Assembly (NCBI RefSeq): GCF_030813415.1
Contig: NZ_JAUSUF010000001.1
Location: 310,001-374,000, forward strand
Origin: Eubacterium multiforme
GTDB taxonomy: Bacteria; Bacillota; Clostridia; Clostridiales; Clostridiaceae
DNA length: 64,000 bases
Direction: 5' to 3'
How positions within the stretch are numbered: position 1 is the first letter of the stretch; each line of letters begins with the position of its first letter. Position numbers and translations under genes: made by a program. Shown piece by piece: positions 7,816-17,000 of this stretch. The notes beneath the pieces were generated by a model. The model did no database searches. It was given only the letters and a program-made list of their open reading frames with translations, and was not told where the DNA came from.

Positions 7816-10437
7816 ATGTACAATAAAAGTATAAATGAGGTATTAACGGAATTTTCTTCAGATAAGATAACAGGTTTAACAAAGGAAGAAGCAAAATTAA
7901 GGTTAGAAAAAAATGGCTTAAATAAATTAGAATCTAAAAAGCCAAAAACTATTATTAGTATATTTTTTGATCAATTAAAGGATGCAATGATTTATATATT
8001 AATTGCTGCCGCTATAATATCAAGTATTATGGGTGAATATAGTGATGCAATAATAATACTTATAGTTATTTTAATAAATGCAGTAATAGGTGTAGTTCAA
8101 GAATCTAAGGCTGAAAAAGCTTTAGCTGCATTAAAACAATTATCCACTCCTAAAGCATTAGTTAAAAGAGATTCAGAAATTATTGAAATTCCTTCAGAGG
8201 AAGTTGTCCTTGGAGATATTGTTGTTATTGATGCTGGAAGATATATCCCCTGTGATCTTCGTTTAATTGAAACAGCTAATTTACAAATAGAAGAATCTGC
8301 CTTTACAGGTGAATCCCTTCCTGTAACTAAAGATGCAAATAAAATTTTTAAATCAGAAGAAAAAGCACCTCCAATTGGAGATAGAATTAATATGGCATAT
8401 ATGTCTACTCTTTCAACCTATGGTCGTGGAATTGGAGTATGTATATCTACAGGAATGGATACTGAAATTGGAAAGATTGCAAAAATGCTTCAAGAAGAAA
8501 AGGAAGATATGACTCCTCTTCAAAAAAAGTTATCCTCCCTTGGAAAAATTTTAGGTATAGCTGCCCTTTGTATATGTATTCTTATATTTATTATTGGAAT
8601 GTTTCAAGGAAGAGATTTATTTGAAATGGCATTAACTTCTATAAGCTTAGCAGTTGCTGCAATTCCTGAAGGTCTTCCTGCTATAGTTGCTATAGTTTTA
8701 GCCCTTGGAGTTCAAAGAATGATTAGCAAAAATGCAATTATAAAAAAACTTCCTGCTGTTGAAACTTTAGGCTCTGTAAATATAATATGTTCAGATAAAA
8801 CTGGTACATTAACTTTAAATAAAATGACTGTTAGAAAAATTTATGATAATACTAATTTAATGGATACTTCATCTATTAAAGATATTAATGAAAATACAAA
8901 TATATTATTAGAAACAATGATTCTCTGTAATGATGCAACCTCTTCTGATAAAGGTGGTACAGGTGATCCAACTGAAGTTGCTCTATTAGATATTGGAACT
9001 TCCTTTAATTATTTTAAAGAAGATTTAGATCAAAAATATGAAAGATTAGATGAAATCCCCTTTGATTCTGATAGAAAACTTATGAGTACATTAAATAAAT
9101 ATGATAATAAATTTAGGATTCACACTAAAGGTGCAATAGATTCTCTTTTTAAAATTTGTACTAAAATTTTAATTAATGGTGAGATTAAACCATTAACTGA
9201 TGATATAAAAAAAGATTTACTATCAAAATCAAACTCAATGTCAGATGAAGCCTTAAGAGTACTTGGGGCAGCCTATAAAGATTTGGATTCTAAAGATATT
9301 AAAATTTCAGATATAGAAAAAGATTTAATATTTGTTGGTTTAATGGGTATGATTGACCCTCCAAGAAAGGAAGTGAAAGATTCAATTAAACTTTGTGATA
9401 GAGCAGGTATTAAAACAATAATGATAACTGGTGATCATAAAAATACTGCTTATGCAATTGGAAAAGAACTTGGAATATGTAATGACTTTAGTGAATGTAT
9501 AGAAGGAAATGAATTAGATAGACTTTCTATGGATGAACTTAAAAATAATATAAATAAATATAGAATTTTTGCTCGTGTTTCTCCAGAGCATAAAGTAAAA
9601 ATAGTTAAAGCCTTTAAATCTCACGGAAATATTGTTTCTATGACTGGTGATGGTGTTAATGATGCACCTTCTTTAAAATCTGCTGATATTGGTGTTGCCA
9701 TGGGAATAACAGGCACTGATGTTGCAAAGGGTGCTGCTGATATGATACTTACTGATGATAACTTTACTACTATTGTTGATGCAGTTGAGGAAGGCAGAAA
9801 TATATATTCAAATATAAAAAAATCAATAACCTTCTTACTCTCCTGTAATTTTGGAGAAATAATTGCCTTATTTATTGCTATAATTTTAAACTGGGCAGCT
9901 CCTCTTAAGCCAATTCATATTTTGTGGGTAAATCTTATAACAGATAGCTTTCCAGCCCTATCTTTAGGTGTTGACCCTTTAGATGATGATGTTATGAATG
10001 AACCTCCAAGGACTAATGCAGAGGGATTATTTACTAAAGGAACACTTATTACTTTAATACTAAATGGACTGACAATTGGAATAGTTACGCTAATTGCATT
10101 TTTAACTGGATTAAAATACTATCCAAATTCAATTACTCATGCTCAAACTATGGCTTTTGTAGTTCTTAGTGTTTCTCAACTTTTCCTATCCCTTTCTATA
10201 AGAAATGCTAAAAAATCTATTTTTAAAATTGGATTATTTAAAAATAAATATTTAATCTTTTCAATTTTAGGAGGAATAGCACTTCAATTAATAATAATAT
10301 CAGTTCCTTTTTTAGCATCAATATTTAAAGTATATCCACTTTCCTTTGGAGACTTTGGATTTGTATTTTTAATATCATTAGTTCCTCTTATCCTTAATGA
10401 GATAAGTAAACTATTTACAAAGAAAATTAAATATTAA
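7816..10437 (+). CDS. P-type calcium-transporting ATPase (P2A, SERCA-like)
   Basis: 873 residues from the ATG at 7816. I preferred it to the in-frame GTG at 7804 because that GTG is part of the AAAGAGGTG ribosome binding site, which sits 9 bp before the ATG. It has an N-terminal cation-ATPase domain, actuator motif TGES, phosphorylation motif CSDKTGTLT, ATP-binding domain and hinge MTGDGVNDAPSLKSADIG. Transmembrane helix 4 carries PEGLP, helix 5 NFGE, and helix 6 NLITDSFPALSLG. These match the calcium-site residues of SERCA (E309, N796, T799, D800). It probably exports Ca2+ from the cytoplasm. It is monocistronic, divergent from the importer operon. Confidence 0.93.
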   Translation: MYNKSINEVLTEFSSDKITGLTKEEAKLRLEKNGLNKLESKKPKTIISIFFDQLKDAMIYILIAAAIISSIMGEYSDAIIILIVILINAVIGVVQESKAEKALAALKQLSTPKALVKRDSEIIEIPSEEVVLGDIVVIDAGRYIPCDLRLIETANLQIEESAFTGESLPVTKDANKIFKSEEKAPPIGDRINMAYMSTLSTYGRGIGVCISTGMDTEIGKIAKMLQEEKEDMTPLQKKLSSLGKILGIAALCICILIFIIGMFQGRDLFEMALTSISLAVAAIPEGLPAIVAIVLALGVQRMISKNAIIKKLPAVETLGSVNIICSDKTGTLTLNKMTVRKIYDNTNLMDTSSIKDINENTNILLETMILCNDATSSDKGGTGDPTEVALLDIGTSFNYFKEDLDQKYERLDEIPFDSDRKLMSTLNKYDNKFRIHTKGAIDSLFKICTKILINGEIKPLTDDIKKDLLSKSNSMSDEALRVLGAAYKDLDSKDIKISDIEKDLIFVGLMGMIDPPRKEVKDSIKLCDRAGIKTIMITGDHKNTAYAIGKELGICNDFSECIEGNELDRLSMDELKNNINKYRIFARVSPEHKVKIVKAFKSHGNIVSMTGDGVNDAPSLKSADIGVAMGITGTDVAKGAADMILTDDNFTTIVDAVEEGRNIYSNIKKSITFLLSCNFGEIIALFIAIILNWAAPLKPIHILWVNLITDSFPALSLGVDPLDDDVMNEPPRTNAEGLFTKGTLITLILNGLTIGIVTLIAFLTGLKYYPNSITHAQTMAFVVLSVSQLFLSLSIRNAKKSIFKIGLFKNKYLIFSILGGIALQLIIISVPFLASIFKVYPLSFGDFGFVFLISLVPLILNEISKLFTKKIKY

Positions 10438-10453
10438 ATTTATTATATAAAAA

Positions 10454-10510
10454 GAACCTATATATGTTAGACTATCTTTTCAGATTTTCTACTATATATA
10501 GGTTTAGTTT
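10454..10510 (+). terminator. Possible terminator after the Ca2+-ATPase
   Basis: Inverted repeat AACCTATATAT (10454-10464) / ATATATAGGTT (10493-10503) with a 28-nt loop, followed by TAGTTTTTAG. The large loop makes it a weaker candidate than the other terminators here. Confidence 0.45.
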
Positions 10511-10535
10511 TTAGTTAAAGAGTTTTAATATATTA

Positions 10536-11366
10536 CTATTTTAATTTTGTTCCTTCTTCACTTTGTTCAATTAGGCCTTCTTTCATTAAGCCACCTAAAG
10601 CCATCTTAAAATAATTTTTACTTGTTTCAAAAACTTCTCTGATTTCTTCTGGATTAGATTTATCATTATATGCCATTGCTCCGCCATTTTCTCTTAAATA
10701 CTTAAGTATTCTTTCTTTAACTTCTGATCTAGCATCTAATCTTTTCTTTCTTGTTGATAAACCAATAGTTCCATCTTCATATATCCTTTTAACTCTAGCT
10801 TCTACTTCTTCTCCTGGATATATAGTTTCAATATGCTCATTTCCAAGTATTATACCTCTATATTTACCATCTATTGCAACTTTAATTGTTGTTGAAGTTC
10901 CTTTTCCATAAGATATCGCCTTAACTATATCATCAACTTTAAAGTCTTCTCCTTGATCTAAATAATCATCAACATCTGTAGTTGCTGCAAGTCTTCCTGT
11001 TTTATCTAAATAAGCATAAAACAGATATTTTTTGCCTACTAAAAGCTTAAATCTTTGCTCTTTAAATGGTACAAATAAATCTTTTTCTAATCCTATATTA
11101 CAAAAAGCTCCAAATTTGTTTTCGTCAACAACTTCTAAATATGCAACCTTTCCAACTTCAATTAATGACTTTTTCATAGTTGCAACTGGTCTTCCTTGAG
11201 AATCTGTATATGCAAATACTTCCACTTCATCTCCAACTTCTAATTTATGTCCATCTAATAATGATTTAGGTAATAATATTTCATTATTTTTATCATCACC
11301 TAAAAAGAACCCAAAATCTCTTTCTTTAACAACTTCTAGTTTATTATATTCACCTATTTTTATCAT
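10536..11366 (-). CDS. cvfB: CvfB-like S1 RNA-binding protein
   Basis: 276 residues from the ATG at 11366. An upstream in-frame ATG at 11387 is rejected because AGGAGG lies between the two and is well spaced only for the inner one. The protein has three consecutive S1/OB-type repeats (about 1-60, 62-125, 140-205; the third contains ILGNEHIE and RVKRIYEDGTIGLSTR) and a C-terminal winged-helix domain (about 210-276). This matches the CvfB/YitL family, RNA-binding proteins that affect virulence factor expression in staphylococci. It lies 13 bp downstream of the gamma-carbonic anhydrase homologue and is probably co-transcribed. Confidence 0.85.
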   Translation of the reverse strand: MIKIGEYNKLEVVKERDFGFFLGDDKNNEILLPKSLLDGHKLEVGDEVEVFAYTDSQGRPVATMKKSLIEVGKVAYLEVVDENKFGAFCNIGLEKDLFVPFKEQRFKLLVGKKYLFYAYLDKTGRLAATTDVDDYLDQGEDFKVDDIVKAISYGKGTSTTIKVAIDGKYRGIILGNEHIETIYPGEEVEARVKRIYEDGTIGLSTRKKRLDARSEVKERILKYLRENGGAMAYNDKSNPEEIREVFETSKNYFKMALGGLMKEGLIEQSEEGTKLK

Positions 11367-11379
11367 TTTTCCTCCTAAT

Positions 11380-11880
11380 TTAAGCATATTCTCTGCTTAA
11401 TTCAATATAATGTTTTGCAGAATTTCTTATTCCTTCTATCTCTTCTTCTGTTAATCTTCTAACTACTCTTGCAGGATTTCCAAGTATTAAAAGGCCTTCC
11501 CCAAATTCTTTATTTTGAGGAACTAATGAACCAGCTCCCACAATTGAATTTTTACCTATCCTTACACCATTTAATATTATTGAACCCATTCCTATTAATG
11601 TATTTTCTCCAATAATACATCCATGAACAATAGCTCCATGCCCTACCGTTACATTTTCTCCAAGATTTACTTCAAAATTATCCTCTACATGGACAATTGA
11701 ATTTTCCTGAATGTTAGTTCCTCGTCCAATATATATTCTATTGACATCTCCTCTTAATCTACTTCCAAACCAAATGCTGCAATTTTCTTCTACTACAACA
11801 TCTCCAATTATATCTACACTTTCTGATATATATGCACTTTCACTAATCTGTGGTTTTCTACCTCTAAAATCTTTAATCAT
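11380..11880 (-). CDS. Gamma-carbonic anhydrase family protein (left-handed beta-helix)
   Basis: A 166-residue hexapeptide-repeat protein. Repeats such as VVEENCSIWFG, IGRGTNIQENS and IGENTLIGMGS build the beta-helix. Three candidate zinc histidines are present in NSIVHVED and TVGHGAIVHGC, as in the Cam/YrdA/PaaY family. Function in this branch (carbonic anhydrase, thioesterase or structural) is not settled by sequence. The RBS is GGAGATG. First gene of a two-gene unit with cvfB. Confidence 0.85.
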   Translation of the reverse strand: MIKDFRGRKPQISESAYISESVDIIGDVVVEENCSIWFGSRLRGDVNRIYIGRGTNIQENSIVHVEDNFEVNLGENVTVGHGAIVHGCIIGENTLIGMGSIILNGVRIGKNSIVGAGSLVPQNKEFGEGLLILGNPARVVRRLTEEEIEGIRNSAKHYIELSREYA

Positions 11881-11997
11881 CTTAATTCATCTCCATGTAA
11901 AATTCTTATACTATTTTATCATCTAAACAAATCATTGTCATTATTTTATATGTTATATAACTATATATAATTATAAACAATTTTAAGGATATTATTT

Positions 11998-13005
11998 ATG
12001 AGTAAACATTCTAAAACTGATATGAGCATTTTTAATTCAAAAGAATTTAATGTATTTTATGGTATACCAAACTGCTATACCTCCTATTCTTTAGGGTTAG
12101 CTAATCCTTATGAAGCTCTAAATTATGGATATCATAATAATTTAGATTTTTTAATAACTACAGACCAAAATAATCTTTTAGCTCAAAATTCATCTCATGA
12201 TAAAAATAATAAATCCAAGTGGATATCATCTCAAAGTATAGGAAAAAAATTTTTAAAAAAGAGAGATAATTTTATTTACTTACTAGGTTTTGAAGGAAAA
12301 ACTGCTTCTTATGGCAATATTGATATAATAAATTCAAATACATTTTTTACTGGAGAAATTACAGATATTAATTTATTAATTTTTTGGATGCTTAATAATC
12401 CAAATGCCTTTATAATCATAAAAAGGCCTCTTAAAGCAACTTTATCCCTTCCTTATAGTAAAATACTAAATAGTATGATTACATCAATAGAGGTATGCTA
12501 TGGCGCATTTGGAATGCGTTACAGCAGAAGGGAAAAATATTATTTTAATCTTTTAGATGCAGGTTGGAAACTTGGAGCAGTAAATAGTCAAAATAATAAA
12601 AAATTAGATTTTGGTGATTACGACAATCTTACAGGGGTAGTCCTTCCAAAACTTACAAAATACAATCTAATAGAAGCCTTTAGAAAACGTAGAACCTTCT
12701 CTTCTGAATCAAAAAGTCTAATCTTTTATTTTTTAGGTAATGATACTTTTATGGGAGGAATTCTACCTTCTCCTTGTGAAAAAATAAAATTTTCTATCCT
12801 TTTAGAAGATAAAAATTATCCAATAGAAAAAATAGAACTAATAAAAAATGGTGGAAAAATAATTCATACTGTAAAAAATATAAACCTATACAAAATAAAA
12901 TATTTATACGAACATACATTAGAACCTGATGAAAGCTGGTTTTTAATAAAAGTCTATCAAAAGGAAGATAGAATTGCCATAAGTTCTCCAATATTTGTCC
13001 AATAA
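11998..13005 (+). CDS. PHP-like protein with degenerate metal site (CehA/McbA-related)
   Basis: 335 residues. I do not recognise a named family member, but the layout follows PHP-domain metallohydrolases of the CehA type. The segment YGIPNCYTSYSLG aligns with the family's YGDLHNHTSYSDG, and LDFLITTDQNN with LDFLAITDHNN. NPNAFIIIKRP aligns with the NHP region, and GWKLGAVNSQNNK with the GWRVGxVASQDNH region. Most of the ligand histidines are replaced (H to N, H to Y, H to Q, H to K). The C-terminal ~80 residues look like the family's beta-sandwich. No signal peptide. Probably not catalytic in the usual way. Monocistronic, with a terminator directly after its stop. Confidence 0.6.
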   Translation: MSKHSKTDMSIFNSKEFNVFYGIPNCYTSYSLGLANPYEALNYGYHNNLDFLITTDQNNLLAQNSSHDKNNKSKWISSQSIGKKFLKKRDNFIYLLGFEGKTASYGNIDIINSNTFFTGEITDINLLIFWMLNNPNAFIIIKRPLKATLSLPYSKILNSMITSIEVCYGAFGMRYSRREKYYFNLLDAGWKLGAVNSQNNKKLDFGDYDNLTGVVLPKLTKYNLIEAFRKRRTFSSESKSLIFYFLGNDTFMGGILPSPCEKIKFSILLEDKNYPIEKIELIKNGGKIIHTVKNINLYKIKYLYEHTLEPDESWFLIKVYQKEDRIAISSPIFVQ

Positions 13006-13037
13006 AAAAATCCAAAGTTCTTACTTTGGATTTTTAT
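13005..13037. terminator. Bidirectional terminator between convergent genes
   Basis: AAAAATCCAAAGT and ACTTTGGATTTTT form a perfect stem with a TCTT loop, with an A run on one side and a T run on the other. It serves the PHP-like gene (plus) and overlaps the 3' end of the small membrane protein gene (minus). Confidence 0.85.
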
Positions 13038-13356
13038 CTTTCATATGTTTAGCTCTATTTGGTTTAGCCTTTGACTTTATAACAATTTTCTTTTCTGCCT
13101 TTGGTCCACCAGTTTGTTGTATATCCATAAACCATAAGAAAAGAACAACAATAATAGGTGTCATAACTAAAGAAACCCATTGTATTTTAACTAGTCCTAC
13201 CATTTGCATAACAAGTAATATGATAGCTATTGCAAGTGGTATAAACTTATTTATACGTATTTTAGGAAATACATATTTTTTACAAAGCATATATAATCCA
13301 AATATAATTGCTAGCATTACTACAAATTGTAAAATTGTAAATAATATTCCAACCAT
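13021..13356 (-). CDS. Small membrane protein of unknown function
   Basis: 111 residues with three hydrophobic segments (about 3-24, 40-58 and 62-80) and a basic C-terminal tail rich in Lys. The RBS AGGAGG is 12 bp before the ATG. I do not recognise the family. It may be a YtxH/DUF-type envelope protein, but nothing in the sequence supports a specific job. Convergent with the PHP-like gene; stands alone. Confidence 0.7.
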   Translation of the reverse strand: MVGILFTILQFVVMLAIIFGLYMLCKKYVFPKIRINKFIPLAIAIILLVMQMVGLVKIQWVSLVMTPIIVVLFLWFMDIQQTGGPKAEKKIVIKSKAKPNRAKHMKDKNPK

Positions 13357-13608
13357 AAATTAACCCTACCTCCTAATTATTTTATATAATTAATATAAGT
13401 TAATTTTCTAATCTTTTCAAGTATAATAATTATAAAATTAACTTTATTTAAATTTTATTACCATTTAGTAAACTTTATGTTGTTTTTATTAAAATAATAA
13501 TATTTCTTAAATTTTTTAAACATTTTTCAATTTTACCTTCCTGAAATGATGATTTTTTGATAAAATATATGTTGATTTATAAATTTATTAATTCCAAGAG
13601 GTGATTTA

Positions 13609-14076
13609 ATGGCTATAAATACACATTTACAATTAGATGAATTAGATCTTCAAATATTAGATTTATTAATAAAGGATTGTAGAACACCATATTTAGAAAT
13701 AGCTAGAATATGTCATGTAAGTGGCGGTACTATTCATGTTAGAATGAAAAAAATGGAAGATATGGGTATAATCAAAGGAACACGTATCATTCTTAACCTT
13801 CCAAAATTAGGCTATGATGTTTGTTGCTTTGTTGGTATCTACGTAGATAAGACTTCTTCATTTGATTATGTAATTAAAGAAATACAAAACATTACTGAAG
13901 TTGTAGAGTTACATTTAACTACAGGAGATTACTCAATGTTTGCAAAATTGATATGCAGAAATATTGCTGACTTACAAGATGTACTAATGAATAAAATAAA
14001 CAATATTTCTGGAATTCAAAGAACAGATACATTTATATCTCTTTCTCAATCAATAGACAGAAATATAACTTTATAA
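13609..14076 (+). CDS. Lrp/AsnC-family transcriptional regulator
   Basis: 155 residues: an N-terminal winged helix-turn-helix (about 8-65; LDLQILDLLIKDCRTPYLEIA and the recognition helix region VSGGTIHVRMKKMEDMG), followed by a RAM/ligand-binding domain (about 70-150) with the usual TGDYSMFAKL segment. Members sense amino acids or other small molecules. The target is unknown. The RBS is AAGAGGTG. The next gene is a small DUF378 protein 73 bp away, with no clear link. Confidence 0.9.
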   Translation: MAINTHLQLDELDLQILDLLIKDCRTPYLEIARICHVSGGTIHVRMKKMEDMGIIKGTRIILNLPKLGYDVCCFVGIYVDKTSSFDYVIKEIQNITEVVELHLTTGDYSMFAKLICRNIADLQDVLMNKINNISGIQRTDTFISLSQSIDRNITL

Positions 14077-14149
14077 ACTAAATGAATAATACTTTCTTAA
14101 AATGTTAATACTATAGTATGAAAAAAATATTTTAAGGAAGTGTTTTTTT

Positions 14150-14353
14150 ATGAAATTTCTTGATACTTTAGCACTTTTATTAGTAATAATAGGTGCAATA
14201 AACTGGGGACTTATTGGATTTTTCCAATTTGATTTAGTTAAAAACCTATTTGGCGATATGTCAACTTTAAGCAGAATTATATATTCAATTATTGGCATAG
14301 CGGGTCTTTATTCAATTTCATTTTTTGCTAAAAGCAAATATGTAAATGATTAA
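14150..14353 (+). CDS. DUF378 membrane protein (YuzA-like)
   Basis: 67 residues with two membrane helices. The motif IIGAINWGLIGFFQFDLVKNLFG is characteristic of the DUF378 family; function unknown. The RBS AAGGAAG precedes the ATG. Confidence 0.85.
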   Translation: MKFLDTLALLLVIIGAINWGLIGFFQFDLVKNLFGDMSTLSRIIYSIIGIAGLYSISFFAKSKYVND

Positions 14354-14434
14354 TTAATTTTAAATTTGGGGTGAATATACTTTCATCCCAATGAATTTAT
14401 ATAAAATATTTTATATAAATATAATTTAAAATTA

Positions 14435-14472
14435 TAAAAAAAAGGTTGAATTTTTTAATTCAACCTTTTTTA
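14435..14472. terminator. Bidirectional terminator (feoB1 operon / DUF378 gene)
   Basis: Stem AAAGGTTGAATT / AATTCAACCTTT (14441-14469) with an A run before and a T run after. It lies between the convergent DUF378 gene and the first feo operon. Confidence 0.9.
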
Positions 14473-14487
14473 CTTAATATTTGTATT

Positions 14488-16491
14488 CTATTTAAAACCT
14501 AAAAGTAATCCTACTTGATATACTATCGTTGAAACTATTAACGCAACAACAAATGTTCCAACAGCTGTAAATATTGTCCACTTAGTTGAGTTTGTTTCTC
14601 TCTTAATTGCTCCAAGTGCCGCAAGACATGGAGTGAATAAAAGTGTCATAACCATATATGACATAGCTGATAAAGGAGTGAAATGAGCAGCTATTGCACT
14701 AGTAAGCTGAGCTCCTTCTGATACTCCAGCATATAACATACCTAAAGTAGCTACAACAGTTTCTTTAGCAATTATTCCTGAGAATAGTGCTACCGAAGCT
14801 TGCCATGTAGCAAATCCAGCTAAAGCATATAATGGTGCTATAAAGTTTCCAACCATTCCAAGAATTGAGTTTTCTCCATATTGTTCTACTCCAAATGGTA
14901 AAACTGATAATAGCCATATTACTATAACAGCTGGGAAGATTATAACTCCAGCCTTTTTAACGAAAGCTCCACCCTTTTCCCAAGTTAAAGTTAACACATT
15001 TTTAATTGATGGAACTCTATAACTTGGAAGCTCCATTACAAAATATGATGTATCTCCTTTAAATAATGTCTTACTTAAAAGTTTTCCACAAAGTAATGCT
15101 ATTATAATTCCTAATGCATAAAGGCTTACTAAAATAAGTGAAGCATGTGTTTGGAAGAATGCATCAATAAATACTAAGTATATTGGAAGTCTTGCTCCAC
15201 AAGATACAAAAGGATTTATAAGTATAGCTATCATTCTATCCTTTTTACTTTCCAAAGTTCTAGTTGCCATAATACCTGGAACATTACAACCAAATCCGAT
15301 TATCATTGACACAAATGTTTTACCATGTAATCCTAAAGCTCTCATAATTCTATCCATAATATAAGCAGCTCTTGCCATGTATCCACTATCTTCTAATAAT
15401 CCCATTAAGAAATACATAACCATAATTAAAGGTAAGAAGCTAAGTACAGCTCCAACACCTGCAAAAATTCCATCTCCTACAAATCCAGTTAAGAAATCTG
15501 GCGCTCCCATTCCTTGTAATTTATCAACTACAAATCCTCCAGCATCTCCTATTAAATCTCCAACCCATTCTTGTACAGATCCACCAATTTTAAAAGTTAT
15601 ATCATATAATACGTACATTATAATTGCAAATATTGGTATTCCAAAAAATTTATTTGTAACAACTGCATCTATTTTATCTGATACTGTTTTAACAGAATTT
15701 TTAGGTTTTTTAAGTATTCCTTTAGTTATATTACTAATATAATTATATCTATCATCTACTATTGCCATTTCTGGATCTAATCCTTCTGACTCTATGTATT
15801 CATCTATAAGTTCATCTGTATTTTTTATAATATTATCGTAACCTTTTTCCTTTATGTAACCTCTTATGTAACTATCATTTTCTAATAATTTTAAGGCTAT
15901 CCATTCTGATGAATAATCTAAATTTTGACTATTAAGTTCAAGTTCTCTTTTTAATATATCTACTTTTTTCATTAGCTTATCATTAATATTAAAGTTTTTA
16001 TTACTTTTACCACTAATATTAATTGCTTTTTCTATAAGATCCTCTATTCCATCTTTTTTTGTTGCTACAGTTTCAACAACTGGAATTCCTAATCTTTTAG
16101 ATAACTCATCAGAATTTATATTTATTCCCTTACTTTTTGCATTATCCATCATATTAAGAGCTAAAACTACATTTACACCAAGTTCAAGTAATTGAGCAGT
16201 TAAATATAAATTTCTTTCTAAGTTAGCTGCATCAATAACATTTATAACTACATCAGGCTTGTCTTTGATTATATAATCTCTTGCAACAATTTCATCTTCT
16301 GAATATGCACCTAAACTATATGTTCCTGGTAAATCAATTATGCTGTATTCCTTATTCTTATGCTTTAATATACCTTCTTTTTTTTCTACTGTAACTCCAG
16401 GCCAGTTTCCTATATGTTGTCTTGATTTTGTTAAAATATTAAAAATACTACTTTTTCCACAGTTTGGATTCCCTGCTAAAGCTATTTTCAT
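14488..16491 (-). CDS. feoB: Ferrous iron transporter B, first copy
   Basis: A 667-residue inner membrane Fe2+ transporter with an N-terminal G domain: G1 GNPNCGKSS, G2 NWPGVTVEKKEG, G3 DLPGTY, G4 NMMD. A helical linker with acidic, Lys/Asn-rich sequence (about 170-275) precedes two Gate-type repeats. The segment GYMARAAYIMDR and the Cys-containing FGCNVPGIMATRTLES and NPFVSCGARLP are typical of FeoB. It is the last gene of the operon feoC-like, feoA, feoA, feoB. It is longer than the second copy (586 residues), mainly in the linker. Confidence 0.95.
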   Translation of the reverse strand: MKIALAGNPNCGKSSIFNILTKSRQHIGNWPGVTVEKKEGILKHKNKEYSIIDLPGTYSLGAYSEDEIVARDYIIKDKPDVVINVIDAANLERNLYLTAQLLELGVNVVLALNMMDNAKSKGININSDELSKRLGIPVVETVATKKDGIEDLIEKAINISGKSNKNFNINDKLMKKVDILKRELELNSQNLDYSSEWIALKLLENDSYIRGYIKEKGYDNIIKNTDELIDEYIESEGLDPEMAIVDDRYNYISNITKGILKKPKNSVKTVSDKIDAVVTNKFFGIPIFAIIMYVLYDITFKIGGSVQEWVGDLIGDAGGFVVDKLQGMGAPDFLTGFVGDGIFAGVGAVLSFLPLIMVMYFLMGLLEDSGYMARAAYIMDRIMRALGLHGKTFVSMIIGFGCNVPGIMATRTLESKKDRMIAILINPFVSCGARLPIYLVFIDAFFQTHASLILVSLYALGIIIALLCGKLLSKTLFKGDTSYFVMELPSYRVPSIKNVLTLTWEKGGAFVKKAGVIIFPAVIVIWLLSVLPFGVEQYGENSILGMVGNFIAPLYALAGFATWQASVALFSGIIAKETVVATLGMLYAGVSEGAQLTSAIAAHFTPLSAMSYMVMTLLFTPCLAALGAIKRETNSTKWTIFTAVGTFVVALIVSTIVYQVGLLLGFK

Positions 16492-16519
16492 CTTCTTGAT
16501 TCCCCCTTAAACTTCATTT

Positions 16520-16735
16520 TTATTCTGCTAAAATTTTCTGTGCCATTCCTTTGCTAATTGCAAGCCTTGAACCGCTTATCCCTATTATTAATGAAGAACC
16601 ATCATTTTTTATTATTTCAATTTTTGTCCCTCTATTAACGCCCATTTCTTTAATTTTTTTGCCCATTCTCTCATTCATTTGAATATCTTTAATCATTACT
16701 GATTTTCCTTCTGAAACAAATGATATTGGTATCAT
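16520..16735 (-). CDS. feoA: FeoA domain protein (second in operon)
   Basis: 71 residues from the ATG at 16735. The in-frame GTG 9 bp upstream is part of the AAGGAGTG ribosome binding site. SH3-like FeoA fold: MNERMGKKIKEMGVNRGTKI followed by an ISGSRLAISKGMAQKI end. FeoA proteins bind the cytoplasmic part of FeoB and support iron uptake. It sits between another feoA and feoB. Confidence 0.9.
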   Translation of the reverse strand: MIPISFVSEGKSVMIKDIQMNERMGKKIKEMGVNRGTKIEIIKNDGSSLIIGISGSRLAISKGMAQKILAE

Positions 16736-16747
16736 AAAAAACACTCC

Positions 16748-16966
16748 TTATATTAAAATTGCATCAGCCTCTTCTTTTCTTAATGTTAATTTGTACCCTC
16801 TAACAAAAACTTCAATTGGATCTCCTAAAGGAGCTTTACCTGTTATTTCTATTGAAACTCCTGGAGTTATTCCCATATCCATAAGTTTCCTCTTTACTAA
16901 ACTTTCCTTGTTAAGACCTTTAACTACCAGCTTGTCTCCAACATTATAATTACCTATCTTTTTCAT
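16748..16966 (-). CDS. feoA: FeoA domain protein (first in operon)
   Basis: 72 residues with the standard FeoA pattern: KRKLMDMGITPGVSIEITGKAPLGDPIEVFVRGYKLTLRKEEA (shown here in outline only; key parts MDMGITPG, PLGDP and LRKEEA). The RBS is AGAGGTG. The two tandem feoA genes in this operon are clearly different paralogues. This copy is the closer match to the canonical family and to the single feoA of the second feo operon. Confidence 0.92.
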   Translation of the reverse strand: MKKIGNYNVGDKLVVKGLNKESLVKRKLMDMGITPGVSIEITGKAPLGDPIEVFVRGYKLTLRKEEADAILI

Positions 16967-17000
16967 AAAAACACCTCTTTTAATATTTTTCTAGCTAACT

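Noticed and set aside
12995-13363. Open frame on the plus strand over the small membrane protein gene (and its mirror at 12794-13015)
   Set aside because: Both overlap genes with good RBS on the other strand, lack their own RBS and cover a terminator hairpin; shadows.
15377-15742. 121-codon plus-strand frame inside feoB
   Set aside because: Antisense to strongly conserved FeoB membrane sequence; no RBS.
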